IMG/VR virus record: IMGVR_UViG_3300042561_001059
Location: 19,535-83,534 of that record
Direction: 5' to 3' (one strand)
Length of the DNA stretch: 64,000 nucleotides
Source of the DNA: a virus
Every line of letters starts with the position of its first letter. Position 1 is the first letter of the stretch. Under the pieces are notes generated by a model. The model saw only the letters and a program-made list of their open reading frames with translations. It ran no database searches and had not been told where the DNA came from. The translations under genes and the position numbers were made by a program. Shown piece by piece: positions 58,059 to 64,000 of the stretch.

Positions 58059-58247
58059 TTACTCTTCTATTACTTCGTATCCGCTTTCGTCGTTAACACG
58101 AGAAAGAACAATGCCGTTTCCTTTCAAATCCCACGAAAGGATGTCGCCTTCAACCCAGCCAAGCTCTTCGATTAAATCATCTGGAAGTTCAATAAAGCAA
58201 TCGCCGTCACTACCTTCTTGAACTTCAATAATGTAATTGGCGCTCAT
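58059..58247 (-). CDS. AbrB/MazE-like protein, 62 aa
   Basis: A swapped-hairpin AbrB-type domain: IELPDDLIEELGWVEGD followed by a short strand pair. These bind DNA or serve as antitoxins. Stop-start overlap (4 nt) with the next gene upstream. No toxin partner is visible, so regulation is the likelier role. Confidence 0.7.
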   Translation of the reverse strand: MSANYIIEVQEGSDGDCFIELPDDLIEELGWVEGDILSWDLKGNGIVLSRVNDESGYEVIEE

Positions 58248-58534
58248 TTGAAAAGTCGTTCCATCATTTTGTCCAGCTTACTATTAATCTGCTTGAAGTT
58301 GTCATGCATCTGTTGAATTTCTCTAAGAAAGTCAACTTTTAATACGTATTCCAACGGCATGCGATTGATTTGATCTTCAAAATGGTCAAGCTTAGTTCCT
58401 TGATTTTTGGTGAGGTCTGATAGTTGTTTCATTCGTTCGTGGAACCTAGAAAGAATCTTGTTCGCAGTCCAGGTTCCGCCAGAAACACCAGCAACAATTG
58501 CTGTTACTGTAAGAGCAAGATACTCTGGTCCCAC
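58244..58534 (-). CDS. Membrane/coiled-coil protein, spanin- or holin-like, 96 aa
   Basis: One hydrophobic helix at residues ~5-25 (LALTVTAIVAGVSGG) and a long coiled-coil C-terminus (KLDHFEDQINRMPL, DNFKQINSKLDKMM). This layout suits an inner-membrane lysis protein such as an i-spanin, or a holin with a long tail. Start GTG 58534 behind a promoter-like motif. Confidence 0.6.
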   Translation of the reverse strand: MGPEYLALTVTAIVAGVSGGTWTANKILSRFHERMKQLSDLTKNQGTKLDHFEDQINRMPLEYVLKVDFLREIQQMHDNFKQINSKLDKMMERLFK

Positions 58535-58543
58535 GGGCGTAAA

Positions 58544-58559
58544 CTTTTTTCTTATTCTA
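58544..58559 (-). promoter_or_regulatory. Promoter-like motif TAGAATAAGAAAAAAG
   Basis: Minus-strand copy of the repeated motif between the terminase stop and a GTG start, 9 nt before it. Confidence 0.45.
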
Positions 58560-58563
58560 CGAT

Positions 58564-60090
58564 TCAGTAATCAACCTGCAAATTACCCTTCTTAGCCAAG
58601 CCATTGACAAGCCACACCAAGGCGTCAACGCAATCATCGTGTCCGCTAACACCAAAATTAGTAAGCTCATCAAACATGGCGGTAAAATTTCGATAACGAT
58701 TAAAGATAATTTTTCGGTCTTCAAACATACCCATGATGCCCCTAAACCTTGCCAACTTGTCCGCTCTAAAGCCTTTGACGGGGTGCCAAATTAAATTATA
58801 GAGATTGTCTCCGTTCAAACAAATTCTTTTAAAGTCTGCCTCCAAGGAAGCCTGATACTGAACAGCTTCCCCCCAAATATCACACGTATTGTAAGTTGGG
58901 AAATAATTACCGTTAGCGTCTCGCCCAACAATCGACCAATCATTAAGTAATTCTTTAAGTGCATCTAATTTTTCTAAGTTGCCCATGACTCGCATGCGGC
59001 GATAATCAATAATATGAACCTTGTCTCCAATTCGTCCACCGAGAACAAAGACGGTGTAATCGTTCTTTTCTTTAGTTCCAGCAGACAAGTCCACTCCAAC
59101 ACCCAGAGCATCAAACTCAGTTGCAATCTCTGCTTTGACAACAAGTTCAGGCGCAAGAGACAACTCATTTTGCCTGACGATTTGATTCATGTACTGGAAA
59201 GAAAAAGCAATTGGTGCTTGCCGTTTCTTCTCTTTTAGATAATCAAGAGACCACATCTCTGGCCAATAGGATTCTTCATCTCCTGTTTCGGGATTGTTTT
59301 GAATTGCTGGAAGAACAATTTGCGTCCAATTGTTTTGTGAATTAAACGTGGTTGCGTGAATATCATCATGCCTAAAGCGAGTGCCAAGACAAATGGCCCT
59401 GGCACCTTCAAACATAGTTGGTGAAATAACAGCATTCCAGTTATCCTGCATCATTTTCCTGATGTCAGGATTAGCTATGTCCGCTGAACTTTTGATCGGG
59501 TCATCGACCAACACTAGCTGACTACGCTTGGATGTAACTGAACCCTTTAGACCTGCTGCACAAAGAGTAAATTGTTCGTCACCAGTAACATCAATACCTG
59601 CAAAGCGGTGATCAATTGACCAATATTCATTACTGGTCACATTCTTAAGAAGTTTAACTACCGGAAAAACCTCTTGGTATTTTTTACTTTCAATAATTCG
59701 TTTAATGGTTGCAGATTTAGAGCGTGCAATATCAACTGTATATGACAAGTAAAGAATTTGAAGAGGCTTTTTTGCTGTGGTGTGGATGCCTATAGCCCAA
59801 GCAGTAAACAAACCAAGTACGCTCGACTTGGCTGAACCACGAGGTGCCAATAAATCAATATTTGGACCAGCGATCTTAAGAAGACAAGAGCTGTCTTGAT
59901 TTGTTATTAATTGACGATGCCATTCAATATGGTGTTTAGCCGGAGGTTTATCTGCTACGTAATCACAAAAGAAACCAAAGTCTTCCCTAGCTCTTTCAAG
60001 AAGATCTTCATCTTTATGCTTCTTAACGCGATGTTTCTGTGCTGCTGCTTGAGCATTGCGTCGATAAGCTTGATGAAGGTATGCAGGCAC
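58564..60090 (-). CDS. terL: Terminase large subunit, 508 aa
   Basis: Packaging motor ATPase and nuclease. Walker A APRGSAKSS at residues 82-90, Walker B QLVLVDDP at 191-198, then the RNase H-like nuclease with first Asp in GVGVDLSAGTKEKND (near 333) and late HDDCVDAL. N-terminal AKHHIEWHRQL adds the adenine-binding region. Length normal. Starts at GTG 60090. The portal gene follows after three small genes. Confidence 0.92.
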   Translation of the reverse strand: MPAYLHQAYRRNAQAAAQKHRVKKHKDEDLLERAREDFGFFCDYVADKPPAKHHIEWHRQLITNQDSSCLLKIAGPNIDLLAPRGSAKSSVLGLFTAWAIGIHTTAKKPLQILYLSYTVDIARSKSATIKRIIESKKYQEVFPVVKLLKNVTSNEYWSIDHRFAGIDVTGDEQFTLCAAGLKGSVTSKRSQLVLVDDPIKSSADIANPDIRKMMQDNWNAVISPTMFEGARAICLGTRFRHDDIHATTFNSQNNWTQIVLPAIQNNPETGDEESYWPEMWSLDYLKEKKRQAPIAFSFQYMNQIVRQNELSLAPELVVKAEIATEFDALGVGVDLSAGTKEKNDYTVFVLGGRIGDKVHIIDYRRMRVMGNLEKLDALKELLNDWSIVGRDANGNYFPTYNTCDIWGEAVQYQASLEADFKRICLNGDNLYNLIWHPVKGFRADKLARFRGIMGMFEDRKIIFNRYRNFTAMFDELTNFGVSGHDDCVDALVWLVNGLAKKGNLQVDY

Positions 60091-60115
60091 AATAAAACCA
60101 ATCAGTTAGTTAATA

Positions 60116-61285
60116 CTAACCGAAAGCAGAAGTTCTGAACGGATCTTCTGATTGCGAAGAACGTCGATATTCATCTGCTGCTTTAGAGGCAACCAGGGCA
60201 CGTTGCTTATCAAACTCCGGTTTAGTTTCTTCTTCTTGATTTTGAGAAAGACCGGGTCCTGTTTGAGGAGAACGGTTAAACGGATTTTGAATCATCCAAC
60301 CCTCTCCTGGACGCCACTTTGATCCAGGCGTCTGTAAAGGCATAATATTACGTGGGTTATTAGTGCCTGGGGCTCTCTCCATTCCACGGGGACCCGAAGG
60401 AAGAGGATCTAAAGGAAGTATCTGTGCAATATCCTCTCCTCTGGGCCCAAACTGAGACTGTGCGACCGCTTCTCCCCTGGGACCCGTCTTTGCTTGCTTT
60501 AAGATTTCTAATAAAACTTTTCCAGGTTCTACGTTCGGTACATATTGCTTCATCACCGGATCGTATTTGACTGGTGTTGAAGGGCCACTAGGTTTCTGAG
60601 GTGTATCAGAAGAAGCAATTAAAGTTTCTGTTTCTTGTGGAGCATTATTTAAACTTGTTTCTTTGTATTGGTCTAGAAAAGACTGCGGTTCTTTAGTTTC
60701 TAGTGTAGTTTGACTTTCAACGATTGGAAGGTTTTTTTCTGGTTCGGCAAATGTTTTTGGAATGGGGTCGGCACTCTCTTTATATTGATCCAAAAAAGCT
60801 TGTGCTTCTTCGCTGCCTGATGCTGCTTGGTCTTCAACGATTGAAAGATTTTTTTCTGATTCAGGAGATTTTCTTAACGTAGAGGTATCACTTTGGATAT
60901 CAGTAAAATCTAGTTCTTCTTCTTTTGCAGGTTCAACGGGACCAACGGCTTGAATTGAAGAATAACTAACTGGCGGCGCTACAGATTCATTTTGAGTTGC
61001 TTGTGGTTGAACCGTATTTACAGGTTTATCAGTTGCTGTTCCTTGTTCTGTTTTTGATTTAAATTCATTTAAATAACTAGTTAAATAATCAATTTCCTTC
61101 TGTCTTTCAAGTACTGGAACATCTGGTCCTTTAGGTCTTAGATCAGGACCACCTCTCGCAATAATGTCTGCATACATTGGCTCCATTTGAAGCCTTTGTT
61201 GCCGAATGGTCTCTATTTCTTTTTGTAAAATTTTAATTTTTTCTTGAAGGCCTTGTTGCGTTTGTCCGTATAGTATTGTGGCCAT
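60116..61285 (-). CDS. Pro/Gln-rich protein with internal duplication, 389 aa
   Basis: N-terminal coiled coil (IKILQKEIETIRQQRLQM), a disordered middle and a Gly/Pro/Arg-rich C-terminus with GPRGE repeats. Residues ~145-225 hold two copies of a 39-residue unit (EKNLSIVEDQ...FLDQYKES and EKNLPIVESQ...FLDQYKET), a 117-bp tandem duplication. Located next to the terminase genes. It could be a head assembly or internal protein. Not recognised. Confidence 0.6.
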   Translation of the reverse strand: MATILYGQTQQGLQEKIKILQKEIETIRQQRLQMEPMYADIIARGGPDLRPKGPDVPVLERQKEIDYLTSYLNEFKSKTEQGTATDKPVNTVQPQATQNESVAPPVSYSSIQAVGPVEPAKEEELDFTDIQSDTSTLRKSPESEKNLSIVEDQAASGSEEAQAFLDQYKESADPIPKTFAEPEKNLPIVESQTTLETKEPQSFLDQYKETSLNNAPQETETLIASSDTPQKPSGPSTPVKYDPVMKQYVPNVEPGKVLLEILKQAKTGPRGEAVAQSQFGPRGEDIAQILPLDPLPSGPRGMERAPGTNNPRNIMPLQTPGSKWRPGEGWMIQNPFNRSPQTGPGLSQNQEEETKPEFDKQRALVASKAADEYRRSSQSEDPFRTSAFG

Positions 61286-61443
61286 TATTTTGATTCTTTA
61301 CGTTTTTGTTCTTGATATTTACGAGCTTTATCTAGTGCAGCTTTACGCTTCTCCTTATCGTTCATTTCTGAACCGTCTTCTTTCTTTGCTTCTTTTTTAT
61401 TAAAATATTCCACCAACTGCGGCGGCATCTTGCCCTTCGTCAT
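61285..61443 (-). CDS. Small charged protein, 52 aa
   Basis: Begins MTKGKMPPQLVEYFNKK and ends KYQEQKRKESK; Lys/Glu-rich and helical. Stop overlaps the next ATG and start overlaps the previous stop, so it is translated in the same unit. No function known. Confidence 0.65.
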   Translation of the reverse strand: MTKGKMPPQLVEYFNKKEAKKEDGSEMNDKEKRKAALDKARKYQEQKRKESK

Positions 61444-61589
61444 TTGTTATTCTCCACAACGCCACGCATCCGCTCAACAAGCTGCTTATATTCAGGAGTA
61501 CCAGGATCTGGTAAACGGGCTGCTCTTCCTGGACCAAAAATGATTCCAGAACGAACAGGAATATTCTCAGGCTGTTTTTGTGGTTGCAT
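61440..61589 (-). CDS. Small hypothetical protein, 49 aa
   Basis: Begins MQPQKQPENIPVRSGIIFGPG, ends with helix PEYKQLVERMRGVVE. Its GIIFGPGRAARLPDPG segment resembles GPR-type segments of the next downstream protein. Stop overlaps the next start. Function unknown. Confidence 0.6.
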   Translation of the reverse strand: MQPQKQPENIPVRSGIIFGPGRAARLPDPGTPEYKQLVERMRGVVENNK

Positions 61590-61594
61590 CTGGT

Positions 61595-62113
61595 TTACTC
61601 ACTTAATTGCATTTTAGCCCATACAGACATTGATGCTTCTTGCAATGGGGCTTCAATTGGATCATCTTTAAAAATAGCCAATAACTCACGTATGGCTTGG
61701 TCAGCACCAGCCATCAGTAAGCCTTTGCGATCTTTTGCAGATGTATAGGATTCAACTTGGTTAATAGTTCCGCGCAACTCTTTTGTCATCGCTGCCAGAC
61801 GAGCAACACCTGCATCTCGTTTAACAGCAAAATTTTCAATATCTTCACGCAACTTTCTCATGTCTTCTTGAATTTCTTGGATCTCATTAATAAGAATTTT
61901 ACGATGGTCTGGTTTTTTATAATTAGCAGATGTCCAACCATTACAACTTGAAATAGATCCCCTGTAACCAAGGAATCTTGAATAGAGGTAAATTTCAATT
62001 ACAGAGTAAGTATTCTTAGCAAACTCAAGAAAACTTTCTTGGGTAGAGGAATCTAAATTGTCTACCCACTGATCAAATAACTCAATATCGATAAGCTCGT
62101 TGGGACTGAGCAT
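61595..62113 (-). CDS. Terminase small subunit candidate, 172 aa
   Basis: An N-terminal part (ELFDQWVDNL, then YSRFLGYRGSI) could form a DNA-binding helix pair. A long coiled coil follows (ILINEIQEIQEDMRKLREDI, TKELRGTINQVES). HTH plus oligomerising coil and the location two small genes and one larger gene upstream of terL fit TerS. ATG 62113 is preferred because the longer frame overlaps the 62082 gene. The call rests on layout only. Confidence 0.4.
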   Translation of the reverse strand: MLSPNELIDIELFDQWVDNLDSSTQESFLEFAKNTYSVIEIYLYSRFLGYRGSISSCNGWTSANYKKPDHRKILINEIQEIQEDMRKLREDIENFAVKRDAGVARLAAMTKELRGTINQVESYTSAKDRKGLLMAGADQAIRELLAIFKDDPIEAPLQEASMSVWAKMQLSE

Positions 62114-62330
62114 AGTCTCTTGCTTCGTCCGCTTGCTTAAACTCTTGCTGTTGTCCAGCAGAAGTTCGTTGCTCTCCTGCTCCTTTTCCAATAGTTTCTC
62201 GTTCTTGCTCACCAGCAGTCTCCATTTTCTTTTTGGAAAATTCGTAGGCAACACCAGCCGCCTGACGATATTTGTCTAGATCAAACCAATCGTCAATATC
62301 AGTTTGTCCAGCGGGTACACTGCTAGTCAT
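62082..62330 (-). CDS. Small virion-region protein, family of three, 82 aa
   Basis: First third reads MTSSVPAGQTDIDDWFDLDK, sharing a DDWFDLDKY-type motif with the two small proteins encoded just upstream (62341 and 62493). The rest is Gln/Glu/Ala-rich helix. Overlaps the next gene by 32 nt. Function unknown. Confidence 0.65.
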   Translation of the reverse strand: MTSSVPAGQTDIDDWFDLDKYRQAAGVAYEFSKKKMETAGEQERETIGKGAGEQRTSAGQQQEFKQADEARDYAQSQRAYRY

Positions 62331-62340
62331 GATAATAGAT

Positions 62341-62487
62341 TTATTCCGGTTGCTGTGGAGCAGTTAAGGGTGCGTTCTTATCCATCTGTTCTTGACGACG
62401 CTTGGATTGCTGCAAGCGGTCAAGGAGAACGCGATAGTCGTCAAGATTAAAACCTTGTCCTAAAGAAGAGGAATTAGCGGTTTGCAT
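62341..62487 (-). CDS. Small virion-region protein, family of three, 48 aa
   Basis: MQTANSSSLGQGFNLDDYRV then LLDRLQQSKRRQEQ. The FNLDDYRVLLDRLQQSKRRQ segment aligns with FDINKFEELLARLESSKGRQ of the next gene upstream. Probably paralogous. Function unknown. Confidence 0.6.
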   Translation of the reverse strand: MQTANSSSLGQGFNLDDYRVLLDRLQQSKRRQEQMDKNAPLTAPQQPE

Positions 62488-62492
62488 TTTAA

Positions 62493-62669
62493 TCAGAAGT
62501 TAGACATCATGCTTGCAAGGCCAGTGGCAAAGATGTCGCGACGACCTTCAAGAGATTTTTGACGTTGTTGACGACCTTTTGAAGATTCAAGGCGAGCAAG
62601 AAGTTCTTCAAACTTATTAATATCAAAATAGTCGTCAGCAGTCGACTGACCAACAGGAGTAGAAGTCAT
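62493..62669 (-). CDS. Small virion-region protein, family of three, 58 aa
   Basis: MTSTPVGQSTADDYFDINKF then ELLARLESSKGRQQRQ. Shares its start (MTS-PxGQ, DDYFD) with the 82-aa protein and its middle with the 48-aa protein, linking all three. Function unknown. Confidence 0.65.
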   Translation of the reverse strand: MTSTPVGQSTADDYFDINKFEELLARLESSKGRQQRQKSLEGRRDIFATGLASMMSNF

Positions 62670-62713
62670 TATGAAACAAAAACAGTTTCTTGATTAATTA
62701 TAGCAATCTTTAT

Positions 62714-63670
62714 TTATCCCCAGAATCCAGACACAAGATTGGAATAGAGGCTACCAGCAGCAGCAATCTTAGAAACTTCTTTAGTTCCTTCATTCTTTAA
62801 CTTCTGAGTTTCTTTGTCAATCTCACCTTGAAGATTAGTCAAACCAGCACTAAACAAATACTGCCTAGTATCACGAATATTTTGAACCTGTTCTTGAAGC
62901 TCAAAAGGAGTACCTGTAATCTCGCTTTGGAAATCAGGGGTGGCTACTTTAGTCCTACTGCCAAGATCTCCTGAGTATTGGGGAAGAAGCGACTTATCAA
63001 ATTTAAAAGTACGTTTACCACTTCGTTCGCCTTCAGCAGTAACGGTCTGCTTTCCGAACATTGTGTCATAGTAATTATCTAAATAACTTTGATTAAATTT
63101 CTTTTGATATTCCGGACTCTTGGAAAGAGAATCACGGAACTCATCAATAGAACCATAGACTTGATTCTTGAAACGCTCTTCTGCCTTAGAGATTTCTTCT
63201 TCCGAAGCCTGCCTGCCTAACGTCTCTTCATAAGCAGCCTGAATACCTGCTTTGCGCCTAGTGGGAAGCAGCCCACTGTAAGTTCTACTAAGTTCTGAAA
63301 TATCTGCTTCAATTCCTACGGGTGTATAACCCTCGCCAGAAACTACAGTATTGCCAGTAGCATCTTTGTAATCAACAGCAGCTTCTGCAGTACCAAGATC
63401 ATATTTACTTGCATAATCAGAAAGGCGCCTTTCTGCAACATCATACGTAATTAAACCTTGGTTAAGTTCTTCCAGGGTTCTTTGCTTTAAGGCGGGAAGA
63501 CCAGCAGCACCGGACTTCTTGCGAGCAATTGTTTGAATCCTTTCTTCTGCCTTGGTTTTTCCAGCCTGCTCAGTAATTCTGGCTTCTTTTTCTGTTTGTG
63601 ATTTTAAAAAGTCGGCAAAGGTTGTATCCGGCGGCGGCGGATTATATGTAACAGAAGTACCACCGTACAT
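62714..63670 (-). CDS. Virion-type protein with DUF4214-like segment, 318 aa
   Basis: Highly charged helices with AAYEETLGRQASEEEISKAE and DEFRDSLSKSPEYQKKF, the YxxxLGR...SxEY pattern of DUF4214-type repeats in phage and surface proteins. A C-terminal coiled coil and AAAGSLYSNLVSGF end may contact membrane. Similar in style to the 859-aa protein at 42434. Start has AGGAGA a few nt upstream. Confidence 0.6.
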   Translation of the reverse strand: MYGGTSVTYNPPPPDTTFADFLKSQTEKEARITEQAGKTKAEERIQTIARKKSGAAGLPALKQRTLEELNQGLITYDVAERRLSDYASKYDLGTAEAAVDYKDATGNTVVSGEGYTPVGIEADISELSRTYSGLLPTRRKAGIQAAYEETLGRQASEEEISKAEERFKNQVYGSIDEFRDSLSKSPEYQKKFNQSYLDNYYDTMFGKQTVTAEGERSGKRTFKFDKSLLPQYSGDLGSRTKVATPDFQSEITGTPFELQEQVQNIRDTRQYLFSAGLTNLQGEIDKETQKLKNEGTKEVSKIAAAGSLYSNLVSGFWG

Positions 63671-63671
63671 A

Positions 63672-64000
63672 TTATTCTCCTAGTTGTTTTTTAAACAACG
63701 AACGAACGGCAACATTTATTTCTTTCATTTTAAAATAACCTTGCGTTAATAGGGCCACTAAGGGGAGAACTTCGTTAATGTAATCCCTTAGAACATGGGC
63801 GTAAATTTTATCAACACTATCTCCTGACTCTAAAACGTTACTAATTTCCCATGCATTCCACATCGTAACATGCTGTGAAAATAACAAGTCTTTATGCTCG
63901 CAATAAAATTTGTTTGCTGGAAGCCTTACGAAAAAAATTTCTACAATAGTCAAAAGGTCTTGTTTGGTTATTGTTTCAAACTCATCAAAAATATCATCAA
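63672..64000 (-). CDS. Hypothetical protein, 5' end beyond window
   Basis: The frame is open to the right edge, so the start lies outside (the TTG at 63953 is only an internal codon). About 108 residues are visible, helical, with FEHKDLLFSQHV-like aromatic content. Not recognised; follows the virion gene order. Confidence 0.6.
   Translation of the reverse strand, partial: DDIFDEFETITKQDLLTIVEIFFVRLPANKFYCEHKDLLFSQHVTMWNAWEISNVLESGDSVDKIYAHVLRDYINEVLPLVALLTQGYFKMKEINVAVRSLFKKQLGE

Noticed and set aside
58059-58247. AbrB-like gene as antitoxin of a toxin-antitoxin pair
   Set aside because: The adjacent gene is a membrane coiled-coil protein without toxin motifs, so a toxin-antitoxin pair cannot be supported.

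Overview
The window looks like part of a tailed-phage genome infecting a cyanobacterium, most likely a Synechococcus-type picocyanobacterium. This rests on gene content only: phage terminase, portal, capsid and tail-fibre genes; a T7-type DNA polymerase; a phage-length S-adenosylmethionine decarboxylase; and many small proteins of kinds I recall from cyanophages, such as the Trp/Glu-rich small proteins at 29.3-30.0 kb and the Zn-finger/HNH protein at 23.5 kb. No photosynthesis gene is visible. Both window edges cut genes, so the genome is larger than 64 kb. I see no tail-sheath or tape-measure gene, so tail type stays open; a short-tailed phage fits best.

Layout. 0-10 kb (+): replication and early genes, with family A DNA polymerase, single-stranded DNA-binding protein (SSB), a SWIM protein, a Gp157-like protein, many small unknowns, then a virion protein and a Dps-like ferritin. 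10-17.4 kb (mostly -): HNH nuclease, metallophosphoesterase, a tRNA-like element, small Lys-rich proteins, two glycosyltransferases, and a sugar-nucleotide pair (GDP-mannose dehydratase plus a ColD-like dehydratase). 17.4-26.1 kb (+): exonuclease, primase-helicase, SpeD, a GT4 glycosyltransferase, an HNH protein and virion-type proteins. 26.1-28.0 kb (-): a two-domain endolysin and a tail-assembly-like protein. 28.06 kb (+): tyrosine integrase behind a good sigma70-type promoter. 28.9-37.3 kb (-): GC-richer small genes and three large fibre or adhesin genes. 37.3-41 kb (mostly +): HTH protein, DNA-methylase-like protein, dCTP deaminase, DUF3310. 41-64 kb (nearly all -): GH24 lysozyme, internal virion proteins, structural genes, major capsid, scaffold, portal, terminase and a run of small late genes.

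Working together: polymerase, SSB, primase-helicase and RecB-like exonuclease form the replication and recombination set. dCTP deaminase and SpeD adjust host metabolism. Gmd, the ColD-like enzyme and three glycosyltransferases suggest phage-directed glycan work. The capsid block has the usual order terminase, portal, scaffold, capsid, decoration.

The most notable signals are: (i) three copies of a 27-nt H-type RNA pseudoknot with compensatory base changes, each 21-22 nt before a start codon that lacks a Shine-Dalgarno sequence, one of them before the SSB gene; (ii) a portal ORF whose last ~200 codons are overprinted on the scaffold gene; (iii) the Gmd/ColD-like pair with the diagnostic Lys-to-His change, pointing to a 3,6-dideoxyhexose; (iv) a gene apparently split by an inserted ORF; and (v) a repeated promoter-like motif on both strands.
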